DNA from: Arcticibacter tournemirensis | Lineage (GTDB): Bacteria; Bacteroidota; Bacteroidia; Sphingobacteriales; Sphingobacteriaceae | NCBI RefSeq assembly: GCF_006716645.1 | Contig: NZ_VFPL01000001.1 | Coordinates: 1,364,001 to 1,428,000 of the forward strand | DNA: 64,000 nucleotides | Reading direction: 5' to 3' | Shown here: positions 28,276-37,241 of the stretch, one piece after another | Layout of the letters: each line of letters begins with the position of its first letter | Position numbering within the stretch: position 1 is the first letter of the stretch | Program-made: the position numbers and the translations under genes | The notes under the pieces: generated by a model | The model's input: the letters and a program-made list of their open reading frames with translations, nothing else | The model's database searches: none | What the model was told of the DNA's origin: nothing

Positions 28276-30699
28276 ATGAAGGATATATCAGTTCAAATGA
28301 AAGCAATAAGTCAGTCCGATACTTCTGAGTTAAGCTTCGACGATTTCAAGCAGATAGTGATCAATGATTATCGTATTTGTTTTGAGAGCCGCCAGGCAAG
28401 TTTACTTGGACGTAAGGAGGTATTAACAGGAAAAGCGAAGTTCGGCATTTTTGGTGATGGCAAGGAAGTAGCCCAGGTGGCTATGGCCAAAGCATTCAAA
28501 AAAGGCGACTGGCGATCCGGCTATTACCGCGATCAGACTTTCATGTTCGCTACCGGTATGGCTACCCTCACCGAGTTTTTTGCGCAGTTATACGCGAATA
28601 CCAATGTAGACGAGGAACCTTTCTCGGGCGGAAGGCAGATGAACAGCCATTATGCTACCCGCATATTAAATGAAGACGGAAGCTGGAAGGATCAGACGCA
28701 AACAAAAAATACTTCGTCTGACATATCAACCACGGGTGGGCAGATGGCCCGGCTGGTAGGTCTTGCTCAGGCTTCAAAACTTTACCGGGAGAATCCAGAC
28801 CTTAAATATCTTACTCATTTTTCCGTAGATGGGAATGAAGTGGCATTCGGCACTATCGGAAACGGGTCGACTTCTGAGGGTGTATTCTTTGAGGCGATAA
28901 ATGCTGCCGGAGTACTACAGATTCCGATGGCTATTTCTATATGGGACGATGCCTACGCCATATCTGTTCCTTCAGAACTTCAAACTACAAAACAGGACAT
29001 TTCGGAAATACTAAAAGGTTTCCAGCGCGACGAGAAAGGAGACGGCTTTGAAATATTTAAAGTGAAGGGCTGGGATTATCCCGGTCTGTGCGAAACCTAC
29101 GAGAAGGCCATTCAGGTGTGCCGCGAAAAGCATATTCCTGTAATGATCCATGTATATGAGCTCACCCAGCCACAGGGGCACTCTACGTCGGGCTCTCACG
29201 AAAGATATAAAAGCAAGGACCGCCTCGACTGGGAGCTTGAATATGATTGCCTGGTTCAGATGCGCAGATGGATGCTTGAGTCGGCGCTGGCGACCGAAGA
29301 AGAAATTTTAGAAATTGAGGCTAAAGCGAAGGAATATGCCCGCTTATGCCGCAAGAATGCATGGAATAGTGTACAGGAGGTGCTCAAAAGCGAAGCCAGA
29401 GAAGCCGTACAGTTGCTGAGAGAGTTCAAAAACGAAAGTATACAGCAGCTTGCACACCAGTTGCATTCAACGGTTGAAATGTCCCGCCGCGATATTATGG
29501 AAACAGTAAGGAAGGCGATCCGTATGCTTGCCGGCTCTGATTCTCCGGAACGCAGCAACCTTCTGGACTGGTACCATAAGCAGATGGACCTTAACAGCGA
29601 GAGATATCACTCGAAGCTTTTTACCGAATCGGTTGACTCTCCTTCAAATATACCGGTGGTACCTGCCGAGTATGGCGATGATGCGAAAATGGTCGACGGA
29701 CGTGAAGTTCTGAATGCCTGTTTCGATGCCAACATAACCCGTGACCCCAGGATCCTTGCTTTTGGAGAGGATGTTGGAAGTATCGGCGACGTTAACCAGG
29801 GATTTGCGGGCTTACAGGCTAAGCACGGCAAACTTCGCATCGCTGATACCGGCATCAGGGAAAGTACGATCATCGGGCAGGGTATTGGTCTGGCACTGCG
29901 TGGACTGAAGCCGATAGCTGAGATCCAGTATCTTGATTATCTGCTGTACGCCATTAACGTCATAAGTGATGATCTGGCTAGCTTAAGTTACCGCACGAAG
30001 GCAGGGCAAAAAGCTCCTCTTATCATACGGACCCGCGGTCATCGCCTGGAAGGGGTTTGGCATTCCGGGTCGCCGATGGCGATGATACTCGGCATCATGC
30101 GAGGTGTTCATATTTGTGTGCCGCGTGATATGACGCAGGCTGCAGGACTGTATAATACGCTGCTAAGAGCTGATGAACCTGCTCTTGTGATTGAATGTCT
30201 GAACGGCTACCGCCTTAAAGAAAGGCTGCCTGCTAATGCAGGTGAGTTTACCGTTCCTTTAGGCCATTCTGAAGTTGTGAAAGAGGGAAGCGACCTCACC
30301 GTTGTGTCTTATGGATCAACCTTGCGTGTTGTACAGGAAGCCGCGGTTGAACTCGAAAAGATGGGAATCTCCATAGAGATAGTCGATCCGCAAACCCTTC
30401 ACCCATTTGACCTGAATGAAGTGTGTGTGGCCTCATTAAAGAAAACGAATAAGCTGATCGTAGCCGACGAAGACGTGCCCGGAGGTGCGTCGGCGTTTAT
30501 ACTTCAGCAGATTATTGAGCGACAGAAAGGATATTTTCACCTCGACAGCGCGCCAAAGACTATAACAGCTCGTGAACACCGCCCTCCGTATGGTTCTGAT
30601 GGCGATTATTTTACCAAACCGTCGGTGGATGATGTTATAGAAGCAGTGTATGAAGTAATGAGCGAAGCTGATCCCGACAAGTTCCCGGCGCTGTTTTAA
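28276..30699 (+). CDS. 2-oxoacid dehydrogenase E1, fused alpha and beta subunits
   Basis: This 807-residue thiamine-diphosphate enzyme fuses E1-alpha (residues about 30-370) to E1-beta (about 475-800). The alpha part shows GNGSTSEGVFFEAINAAG, the ThDP/metal motif, near 195-212, and HSTSGSHERY near 295. The beta part shows FGEDVG near 497, GIRESTIIGQGIGLALRG, the RTRGH stretch near 592 and an IVDPQTLHPFD strand. Such fusions are common in Bacteroidota and belong to the branched-chain 2-oxoacid complex. No E2 or E3 gene is adjacent, so the partner subunits are encoded elsewhere. A second Met (residue 8) is an alternative start. Confidence 0.9.
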   Translation: MKDISVQMKAISQSDTSELSFDDFKQIVINDYRICFESRQASLLGRKEVLTGKAKFGIFGDGKEVAQVAMAKAFKKGDWRSGYYRDQTFMFATGMATLTEFFAQLYANTNVDEEPFSGGRQMNSHYATRILNEDGSWKDQTQTKNTSSDISTTGGQMARLVGLAQASKLYRENPDLKYLTHFSVDGNEVAFGTIGNGSTSEGVFFEAINAAGVLQIPMAISIWDDAYAISVPSELQTTKQDISEILKGFQRDEKGDGFEIFKVKGWDYPGLCETYEKAIQVCREKHIPVMIHVYELTQPQGHSTSGSHERYKSKDRLDWELEYDCLVQMRRWMLESALATEEEILEIEAKAKEYARLCRKNAWNSVQEVLKSEAREAVQLLREFKNESIQQLAHQLHSTVEMSRRDIMETVRKAIRMLAGSDSPERSNLLDWYHKQMDLNSERYHSKLFTESVDSPSNIPVVPAEYGDDAKMVDGREVLNACFDANITRDPRILAFGEDVGSIGDVNQGFAGLQAKHGKLRIADTGIRESTIIGQGIGLALRGLKPIAEIQYLDYLLYAINVISDDLASLSYRTKAGQKAPLIIRTRGHRLEGVWHSGSPMAMILGIMRGVHICVPRDMTQAAGLYNTLLRADEPALVIECLNGYRLKERLPANAGEFTVPLGHSEVVKEGSDLTVVSYGSTLRVVQEAAVELEKMGISIEIVDPQTLHPFDLNEVCVASLKKTNKLIVADEDVPGGASAFILQQIIERQKGYFHLDSAPKTITAREHRPPYGSDGDYFTKPSVDDVIEAVYEVMSEADPDKFPALF

Positions 30700-30734
30700 G
30701 TTATAGGTAATAAGTTGTAAGTTTTAAGTACAAA
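30700..30734 (+). repeat. Heptamer repeat after the E1 gene
   Basis: Five 7-bp units (gttatag, gtaataa, gttgtaa, gttttaa, gtacaaa) begin at the stop codon of the E1 gene. They are the same family as the array at 31,923. Confidence 0.75.
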
Positions 30735-30816
30735 GCAGCTGATAGTCTTTGTTCTGTTCCAAAACAAGTCATTTACCATATAACATAACACTAGTGATTA
30801 GCTGTATTGCCAACAG

Positions 30817-31911
30817 CTACAAGCTGATCGCCTCCTGCCTCAGCAGGTGGTCGGCAATAACGAGTGCCGCCATAGCCTCTACAATAACCACTGCTCTTGG
30901 TACCACACATGGATCATGACGTCCTTTCCCTTTTATTTCGGCCGCATTTCCATCCTTGTCTATTGTTTGCTGACTTTGCATGATGGTCGCTATGGGCTTA
31001 AATGCTACTCTGAACATGATATCCATGCCATTGGAGATGCCACCCTGGATGCCTCCGGAGAAATTGGTGAGTGTACTGACGGGTGCATCGCCTTCAGGAG
31101 CTATAAAGATGTCGTTATGCTCCGAGCCTCTCATTTCAGAGCCGGCGAACCCAGACCCATATTCAAAGCCATGAACCGCGTTGATGCTCAGCATAGCCTT
31201 TCCAAGATCGGCATGAAGCTTATCGAATACCGGTTCGCCGAGGCCTACCGGGCAGTTCCGGATGATGCAGGAAATCTTTCCGCCGATCGTGTCGCCCTGC
31301 TTCCTGACGCCGTCGATCAGCTCAATCATTTCGTTCGCCGTAGCGGGGTCGGCACAACGCACGATGTTGCTTTCGCGTATTTCAAGCAGCTCGGCGAGAT
31401 TTCTACTCGGGACATTCGGAGCATCGATCGCTCCGGCAGACGAAACATGGGCAAATATCTCAATGCCTTTTTGCTTTAAGAATAGCCGTGCCACAGCTCC
31501 TGCGGCCACACGGGCTGCCGTTTCGCGGGCAGAAGAGCGGCCGCCGCCACGATAATCGCGGTTGCCGTATTTCGCCTGATACGTAAAATCCGCATGCGAA
31601 GGCCTGAATATATCTTTGTTGTGGTCATAGTCCTTCGACCGTTGATCCTCATTAGGGATAACCATGGCAATCGGCGTCCCAGTACTCTTACCCCCAAACA
31701 CCCCGGACAAAATCTTAGCGGTATCGCTTTCTTTTCTTTGCGTAGTGATCTTCGACTGCCCCGGCTTCCTCTTATCAAGTTCGCCCTGAATAAACTCCAG
31801 ATCGATCTCCACATTAGGAGGGCATCCGTCAATAATCACCCCTATAGCTTCACCGTGTGATTCCCCGAAGGTTGTAATGCGAAACAGTTGTCCGAAAGTA
31901 TTTCCCGCCAT
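30817..31911 (-). CDS. aroC: Chorismate synthase
   Basis: AroC converts EPSP to chorismate using reduced FMN. This 364-residue protein shows the conserved [18 protein letters not shown] near residues 14-31, the [14 protein letters not shown] region near 105, [20 protein letters not shown] near 125-144, and [11 protein letters not shown] near 288. The catalytic His pair (HG near 18, RPSHAD near 108) is present. It is the last gene of pheA-aroG/CM-aroA-aroC, separated from aroA by an array of 7-bp repeats. Confidence 0.97.
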   Translation of the reverse strand: MAGNTFGQLFRITTFGESHGEAIGVIIDGCPPNVEIDLEFIQGELDKRKPGQSKITTQRKESDTAKILSGVFGGKSTGTPIAMVIPNEDQRSKDYDHNKDIFRPSHADFTYQAKYGNRDYRGGGRSSARETAARVAAGAVARLFLKQKGIEIFAHVSSAGAIDAPNVPSRNLAELLEIRESNIVRCADPATANEMIELIDGVRKQGDTIGGKISCIIRNCPVGLGEPVFDKLHADLGKAMLSINAVHGFEYGSGFAGSEMRGSEHNDIFIAPEGDAPVSTLTNFSGGIQGGISNGMDIMFRVAFKPIATIMQSQQTIDKDGNAAEIKGKGRHDPCVVPRAVVIVEAMAALVIADHLLRQEAISL

Positions 31912-31922
31912 TTGAGTTTTAC

Positions 31923-32013
31923 GTTATAAGTTGTAAGTTATAAGTTGTAAGTAGTAAGTAGTAAGTTGTATGTTGTGAGTTATAAGTTGTATGTTGTGAG
32001 CTGCAAGTTTTAG
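31923..32013 (+). repeat. Array of thirteen 7-bp units
   Basis: Thirteen consecutive 7-bp units (consensus GTTGTAA, variants gttataa, gtagtaa, gttgtga) fill the aroA-aroC spacer without a break. The period is not a multiple of three and there is no open frame. The operon RNA would carry the complement, rich in ttacaac. Confidence 0.9.
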
Positions 32014-32031
32014 AACCAAGTATTCTCATCC

Positions 32032-33276
32032 TCAATTGTCAATTATAAAGAATCCCGCCTTCTCCAGGTCATTCCAGAACGAAGGGTACGACTTACCAAC
32101 AACCGCCGGGTCCTCAATAATTACTTTGGGGATTTTTAGCGCCAGAGGAGCAAAAGCCATAGCCATCCGGTGATCTTCGTATGTGTCAATTCTAACAATT
32201 TCAGGGAAGTGGAGGCCAGAGCAGTCCAGGTGATAGAACCCGTTGTCTTCATGAAGTTTCACGCCGATCTTGCCGAGCTCATTCTGCAGCGCCGCGATCC
32301 TGTCGGTCTCCTTGATCTTCAAAGTTTCAAGACCTGTAAATGTAGCGTTATGGCCTAAAGCAGCACTGCAAACGATCACTGTCTGAGCCAGGTCGGGGCA
32401 GTCTTTCAGATCGAACAGATCACCCTTGATCCCGGTCGCCACTTTAGATATCTCTATCCCGCCGTCGGTAAACTCAGTACTCACGCCAAAGTGTTCCATG
32501 ATGCTGCTGATCCTGCTGTCGCCCTGCAGGCTGCTCTTCTTAAGCCAGGGCAGTTTAATGGCGGCTGCGTCAGACAAGGCTGCAATCGAGTACCAGTAAG
32601 ACGCTGCGCTCCAGTCGGGTTCTACCGTGATCAAAGCATCTCCGAAATCCCGGGAAGGGATCAGAATAACGTTCTCCTTCCATTGATAACTGATACCCGC
32701 CTCGCTTAGCATGGATAAAGTCATCTCTACGTACGGCCTGGAAGTAAGCTCTCCTTCTATATTAAGTTCCAGTCCTTCGGGAAGAGCTGCCGCCACGAGC
32801 AATAATGCCGTGATGTACTGTGAACTCACATTGCCCCTGATGTTTATCTTGTTGTTCTTTTGGCTGAAGCCTTTATGAAAAGCAAGAGGAGGGAAGCCTT
32901 CTTCTTCGGCATAGTCCACTATAGCTCCCAGCTCTCTCAGCGCATTAACAAGTATGCCGATCGGGCGCTGTTTCATTCTTTCAGTACCCGTAAGAGTCGT
33001 CTCTGTGCCAGTTACCGCAAAATACGCACTAAGAAATCGCATAGCCGTTCCCGCCGGACCAATATTTATCAGAGGTGCATGGTCGGCAGCATTCTTCAGG
33101 CTCTCCTGCATCACCGCCGTATCATCAGCCGAAGAGAGGTTTCTAATACCGACCTTCCCCTTGCTAAGGGCGTTGAGGATCAGTGCGCGGTTGCTTTCGC
33201 TTTTCGATCCCGTAAGTTCAATAGAACAGAAAGATTCGGCCGATGGCTTTGAGAGAGTTAAAGACCTGTTCGTCAT
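32032..33276 (-). CDS. aroA: 3-phosphoshikimate 1-carboxyvinyltransferase (EPSP synthase)
   Basis: AroA joins phosphoenolpyruvate to shikimate-3-phosphate. This 414-residue protein shows GSKSESNRALILNAL (residues 24-38), the shikimate-binding start. The PEP loop NIGPAGTAMRFLSAYFA near 72-88 has a Gly-Thr-Ala, and the DTYEDHRMAMAFAPLAL motif is near 365. The LNAL..SADDT spacing fits the family. Its start overlaps the stop of the upstream DAHP synthase gene by 4 bp (33,273-33,276). Confidence 0.95.
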   Translation of the reverse strand: MTNRSLTLSKPSAESFCSIELTGSKSESNRALILNALSKGKVGIRNLSSADDTAVMQESLKNAADHAPLINIGPAGTAMRFLSAYFAVTGTETTLTGTERMKQRPIGILVNALRELGAIVDYAEEEGFPPLAFHKGFSQKNNKINIRGNVSSQYITALLLVAAALPEGLELNIEGELTSRPYVEMTLSMLSEAGISYQWKENVILIPSRDFGDALITVEPDWSAASYWYSIAALSDAAAIKLPWLKKSSLQGDSRISSIMEHFGVSTEFTDGGIEISKVATGIKGDLFDLKDCPDLAQTVIVCSAALGHNATFTGLETLKIKETDRIAALQNELGKIGVKLHEDNGFYHLDCSGLHFPEIVRIDTYEDHRMAMAFAPLALKIPKVIIEDPAVVGKSYPSFWNDLEKAGFFIIDN

Positions 33277-34382
33277 TTTTCAGCAACAGGGGCTTTTGCG
33301 TTCATGATCTCAGTCTGCCTGCGAATAGATTCCGCATGTATCAGCTCAAGCATTTTTGTGGTAAAGTCTTCGTCAAGCTTCAGGGCCTTGCCAAAACTTG
33401 CACGCTTTTGAATAATCTCATCCCATCGGTTTAACTGGAGGATAGTAATCCCGTTATCTCTTTTATACTCACCAATTTTATCTACTATCGACATCCTTTC
33501 AGCCAATTTCTGGATTACCAGGTCATCAATCTTGTCGATCTGCTTACGTAATTCAGCCAGCTTGTCAATCACTTTCGGATTTACCGGGTCAGGCTGACGA
33601 ATAGTAAGGTGATCGATCAGCTCAGAAAGGGAAGACGGAGTAAGCTGCTGTTTGGCATCTGTCCATGCTACCGAAGGATCGATGTGCGACTCGACCATTA
33701 ATCCCTGCATTTCAAGGTCAAGAGCCTTTTGTGAAATATAAGGGATCAGCTCGCGGTTGCCGCAAATGTGACTAGGGTCGCAGATTACAGGCAATTGCGG
33801 ACAAAGAGTTTTCAGCTGGATAGTAAGCTCCCACATCGGCTCATTCCTGAAGGCCGACTTTTCGTAAGACGAAAATCCACGCGATATGGCAGCCAGCTTG
33901 GTGATACCCGCGTTGTTAATGCGCTCCAGTGCGCCGATCCATAAAGAAAGATCAGGGTTCACCGGATTCTTTACCATTACAGGTACATCAACACCCTTTA
34001 AAGCGTCGGCTATTTCCTGAACCGTGAAAGGATTTACCGTTGAACGGGCTCCAACCCATAGAATGTCCACACCAGCTGCTAACGCCTCTTCTACGTGTTT
34101 GCCTGTAGCTACCTCTACCGTAATAGGCAAACCGGTTTGTTCTTTAGCACGTTGAAGCCATTTCAAGCCGATGCTTCCAATACCTTCAAACTCTCCCGGC
34201 CGGGTGCGCGGTTTCCATATTCCTGCCCTTAGTACAGATATCTTACCTGTTTTAGCTAAAAGGTCGGCAGTTGCTAAAAGCTGTTCTTCAGTTTCAGCGC
34301 TGCAGGGACCTGCAATTACCAGTGGCTGATGCTGCGGCTTCAACCAGTTGCTTAGTGGTTCTATGTTGAGATTAAGTTTCAT
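33273..34382 (-). CDS. Bifunctional DAHP synthase / chorismate mutase
   Basis: This 369-residue protein has an N-terminal DAHP synthase domain of the KDO8PS-like type (residues 15-265: VIAGPCSAET near 23, LRAGIWKPRTRPGEFEG near 52, KNPVNPDLSLWIGAL near 137, CDPSHICGNR near 199). It also has a C-terminal AroQ-type chorismate mutase (about 280-355, LAELRKQIDKIDDLVIQKLAERM). It thus combines the first step of the shikimate pathway with the branch-point step to prephenate. The fused mutase commonly allows feedback by prephenate or chorismate. It sits between pheA and aroA in the attenuated operon. Confidence 0.93.
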   Translation of the reverse strand: MKLNLNIEPLSNWLKPQHQPLVIAGPCSAETEEQLLATADLLAKTGKISVLRAGIWKPRTRPGEFEGIGSIGLKWLQRAKEQTGLPITVEVATGKHVEEALAAGVDILWVGARSTVNPFTVQEIADALKGVDVPVMVKNPVNPDLSLWIGALERINNAGITKLAAISRGFSSYEKSAFRNEPMWELTIQLKTLCPQLPVICDPSHICGNRELIPYISQKALDLEMQGLMVESHIDPSVAWTDAKQQLTPSSLSELIDHLTIRQPDPVNPKVIDKLAELRKQIDKIDDLVIQKLAERMSIVDKIGEYKRDNGITILQLNRWDEIIQKRASFGKALKLDEDFTTKMLELIHAESIRRQTEIMNAKAPVAEK

Positions 34383-34482
34383 ACTATATATACTTTTTGT
34401 TATTTGAGAGATTATTTCAACAGACTTTATAAAATTGATTTAAGATTCTTTACTTAAAACCTAAAACGTATTACTTAAAACT

Positions 34483-35313
34483 TTAAACGCGGTCGTTCTT
34501 AAGATACTCGCCCATCAGCGTGAAATTCACGGTATGCCGTAGCACCTTACTGATTGCTTCCTGGTAATGTGCTGTTTTATCCCATTCAACGTCAACATAA
34601 AAATTATACTCATTTCGTCTTCCTAAAACAGGCATCGACTGGATCTTGGTGAGGTTTACCTCATTTTCGGCAAAGATATTTAACACTTTAGCCAGCGATC
34701 CCACTTCGTCGGTGGTCTGAAAGGAAATAGATGCTTTATTAGCCCCCGGTATATCCGTTTCCTTATGATCTGTGAGGATCAGAAAACGTGTGTAATTCTT
34801 CTTGTTCGATTCGATACGCCGTTCGAGGATCTCGAGGTTGTACAGCTTGGCAGCAAGCTGGTTGGCTATGGCTACGGTATCAGTAAGCTGCTCATCCCTT
34901 ATCCGTTTGGCACATGCCGCGGTATCGGTGCTCTCTTTAATATTCAGATGCGGATATTCATCAAAAAAGTCGATACACTGACGTATAGCAATCGGATGTG
35001 ATTCAACATTCTTTATCTGTTCAAATTTAACGCCGGGCAAAGCGAGAAGGTGCAGCTGGATGCGCAGATACACTTCGCCGATGATCGAGAAGTGGTAGTC
35101 GCGCAGAAGAGTGTAGTTCGGAAGAAGGCTTCCGGCAATCGAGTTCTCAATGGCCATCACTACGTAGTCGGCCTTTTTGTTTCGCAGAGCCTGGCAGGTC
35201 TGCTTAAACGAACTGCATTCGATCGTTTCAATATCGTCGCCGAAAAACTTTAAAGCCGCTTCCTCGTGGAAGGACGCCTTAATTCCCTGTATTGCTACTC
35301 TTTTTTTATCCAT
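34483..35313 (-). CDS. pheA: Prephenate dehydratase
   Basis: This 276-residue enzyme makes phenylpyruvate for phenylalanine synthesis. Residues 1-180 are the dehydratase domain with IQGIKASFHEEAA, the MAIENSIAGSL motif and the catalytic TRF (NYTRFLIL near 170). Residues 193-270 are a regulatory ACT domain (VGSLAKVLNIFAENEVNLTKIQS) that would bind phenylalanine. It is the first gene of the aromatic operon; its ATG starts 4 bases after the U-tract of the leader terminator, so synthesis depends directly on read-through. Confidence 0.95.
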   Translation of the reverse strand: MDKKRVAIQGIKASFHEEAALKFFGDDIETIECSSFKQTCQALRNKKADYVVMAIENSIAGSLLPNYTLLRDYHFSIIGEVYLRIQLHLLALPGVKFEQIKNVESHPIAIRQCIDFFDEYPHLNIKESTDTAACAKRIRDEQLTDTVAIANQLAAKLYNLEILERRIESNKKNYTRFLILTDHKETDIPGANKASISFQTTDEVGSLAKVLNIFAENEVNLTKIQSMPVLGRRNEYNFYVDVEWDKTAHYQEAISKVLRHTVNFTLMGEYLKNDRV

Positions 35314-35317
35314 GGTT

Positions 35318-35351
35318 AAAAAAAAAGTCCCGGCTGTTGGGCCGGGACTTT
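35318..35351 (-). terminator. Attenuator terminator upstream of pheA
   Basis: On the minus strand AAAGTCCCGGC (35,351-35,341) pairs perfectly with GCCGGGACTTT (35,334-35,324) around ccaaca and is followed by nine U in total (35,326-35,318). The pheA ATG is at 35,313. The 5' arm can instead pair with an upstream antiterminator strand. Confidence 0.93.
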
Positions 35352-35380
35352 ATATATAGTTCTTTTGGTCAAAACATATC

Positions 35381-35390
35381 AGTCCCGGCT
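35381..35390 (-). promoter_or_regulatory. Antiterminator strand of the aromatic attenuator
   Basis: On the RNA, AGCCGGGACT (35,390-35,381) begins one base after the leader peptide stop. It is complementary to the 5' arm of the terminator (35,350-35,341). A ribosome at the stop codon would cover it; a ribosome stalled at upstream Tyr/Phe codons would leave it free to block the terminator. Confidence 0.88.
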
Positions 35391-35391
35391 T

Positions 35392-35442
35392 TTACCTAAA
35401 GTAGTAAAAGTAACCGAACCAGTATGCATTGATATTTCTCAT
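35392..35442 (-). CDS. Aromatic-rich leader peptide (attenuation)
   Basis: This open frame encodes 16 residues, MRNINAYWFGYFYYFR, then TAA. Eight of the 16 residues are aromatic (four Tyr, three Phe, one Trp), and they are clustered in the last ten. It begins about 19 bases downstream of a perfect promoter -7 element and ends where the antiterminator strand begins. That is the layout of a transcription attenuator sensing charged aromatic tRNAs. It controls pheA and the shikimate genes behind it. The composition and position make a chance reading frame very unlikely. Confidence 0.92.
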   Translation of the reverse strand: MRNINAYWFGYFYYFR

Positions 35443-35460
35443 TTACTGTTTTGCTTGAGC

Positions 35461-35490
35461 CAAATATACGCGTATATTTTTATGTGTCAA
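35461..35490 (-). promoter_or_regulatory. Promoter of the pheA-aro operon
   Basis: On the minus strand TTG (35,490-35,488), 19 bp and TATATTTG (35,468-35,461) match the Bacteroidota consensus exactly. Transcription should start around 35,455, just upstream of the leader peptide ATG at 35,442. Confidence 0.85.
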
Positions 35491-35706
35491 TAGGAAAAGG
35501 AAAAATTTGATAAGGAAAATGGCGTTTATATAAATAATGATATTTCATTTTGTTTTTAATTCTTTTTTATCTTATTTCGAATACGAGCAAACTGAAATAT
35601 AAAATTATAAATCGTAATTAAAAACGGCTGTGCTTCTAAAGCAGGGCGGGTTTTTTAACATCACAATCTACAGAAGAAGTTTAACGTATTAACCAATTAA
35701 GAAATA

Positions 35707-37221
35707 ATGGAAAGTTACATTCTAGCTCTTGATCAGGGCACTACCAGTTCCAGGGCAATTGTTTTTGACCACAAAGGCGAGATCAGATCAGTCGCGCAAA
35801 AAGAATTTACACAGATCTTTCCCCAGCCAGGATGGGTTGAACACGACCCTAACGAAATTTGGTCGACACAGGCGGGTGTAGCTGCAGAAGCAACGGTGAA
35901 ACTTGGCCTGAACGGGACGAACATAAAAGCCATCGGTATTACCAATCAGCGTGAAACAGCCATTGTGTGGAACCGCACTACCGGAGAACCTGTATACAAC
36001 GCCATCGTTTGGCAGGACAGGCGCACAGCGCCTTTTTGCGATCAGCTGAAACGCGACGGGTATACCGACACGATACGTTCTAAAACCGGACTGGTGATCG
36101 ATTCGTATTTCTCGGCTACCAAGGTAAAGTGGATCCTGGATAATGTAGAAGGAGCAAGGGAGAAGGCAGAGGCAGGTGAACTGGCTTTCGGTACCGTGGA
36201 CAGCTGGCTGATCTGGAAGCTTACACGCGGACGGGTACATGTAACCGATGTGACCAATGCCAGCCGTACCATGCTCTTCAATATCCGGACTCAGCAATGG
36301 GACCCTGAACTGATGGATATCTTCGGGATACCGGCAAGCATGCTGCCGGAGGTAAAACAATCGAGTGAGATCTACGGTGAAACGGCAACAACCATCTTCG
36401 CTTCTAAAATTCCTATTGCAGGCATCGCCGGCGATCAGCAGGCCGCCCTTTTTGGCCAGATGTGCATCGATAAGGCGATGGTAAAGAATACCTACGGAAC
36501 CGGCTGTTTCATGTTGATGAACATTGGCGACGAGTTTATTGAATCGAAGAATAATCTGCTCACTACTATCGCATGGAAGATCGACGGAAAGATCCAGTAT
36601 GCTTTCGAGGGAAGTATATTCATTGGCGGTGCAGTGGTACAGTGGCTTCGCGATGGGCTGGGCATCATTAAGAACTCGGGTGATATTGAAGAGCTGGCGC
36701 TCAGCGTTCCCGACACGGGCGACCTGTATTTTGTTCCCGCCTTCGCGGGACTTGGAGCGCCTTACTGGAATTCGGATGTGAGAGGAACAATTGTTGGTCT
36801 CACCCGTGGAAGCACCGCCGGACATTTAGCCCGGGCAGCTATTGAGTCGATCGCCTTACAAACCATGGATGTGTTAAAAGCAATGGAAGCCGACGCTGGC
36901 ATGAAGATCCAGGAGTTAAGAGTAGACGGCGGCGCCACCGTTAATAATCTTTTAATGCAGTTTCAGGCAGATATTTTAAATTGCAAGGTGATCAGGCCTA
37001 ATATCGTCGAAACCACAGCTCTTGGAGCTGCGTATCTGGCAGGTCTGGCCGTTGGATACTGGAAGGATGTGGATGAAATTCAGCAGCTTTGGCAAACCGA
37101 AAGAACCTTTGTTCCTGCATCGGGTACCGAAGAGATACAGAAAACGATCAAAGGCTGGAAAAAGGCGATACATGTAGCACAGTGCTGGTGTGATGATAAA
37201 ATTGAATCACAAACCATTTAG
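35707..37221 (+). CDS. glpK: Glycerol kinase
   Basis: GlpK phosphorylates glycerol to sn-glycerol-3-phosphate. This 504-residue FGGY-family kinase shows the phosphate-binding [15 protein letters not shown] (residues 7-21), [11 protein letters not shown] near 42, the [28 protein letters not shown] region near 80-107, and the FGGY signature region [19 protein letters not shown] near 375. It is followed 20 bp downstream by glpF, forming a glycerol-uptake operon. The roughly 245 bp between it and the divergent aromatic promoter show no clear TAnnTTTG element for glpK. Confidence 0.96.
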   Translation: MESYILALDQGTTSSRAIVFDHKGEIRSVAQKEFTQIFPQPGWVEHDPNEIWSTQAGVAAEATVKLGLNGTNIKAIGITNQRETAIVWNRTTGEPVYNAIVWQDRRTAPFCDQLKRDGYTDTIRSKTGLVIDSYFSATKVKWILDNVEGAREKAEAGELAFGTVDSWLIWKLTRGRVHVTDVTNASRTMLFNIRTQQWDPELMDIFGIPASMLPEVKQSSEIYGETATTIFASKIPIAGIAGDQQAALFGQMCIDKAMVKNTYGTGCFMLMNIGDEFIESKNNLLTTIAWKIDGKIQYAFEGSIFIGGAVVQWLRDGLGIIKNSGDIEELALSVPDTGDLYFVPAFAGLGAPYWNSDVRGTIVGLTRGSTAGHLARAAIESIALQTMDVLKAMEADAGMKIQELRVDGGATVNNLLMQFQADILNCKVIRPNIVETTALGAAYLAGLAVGYWKDVDEIQQLWQTERTFVPASGTEEIQKTIKGWKKAIHVAQCWCDDKIESQTI

Positions 37222-37241
37222 TTAAACATAAAAATCATAAG

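Noticed and set aside
30847-31479. Plus-strand frames opposite aroC
   Set aside because: They are shadows of aroC, which is complete and clearly recognisable on the other strand.
35491-35706. Possible riboswitch or regulator site upstream of glpK
   Set aside because: No conserved aptamer core, palindrome or -7 element could be identified.
35788-36825. Long minus-strand frame opposite glpK
   Set aside because: It is the shadow of a highly conserved kinase gene; the translation has no family features.
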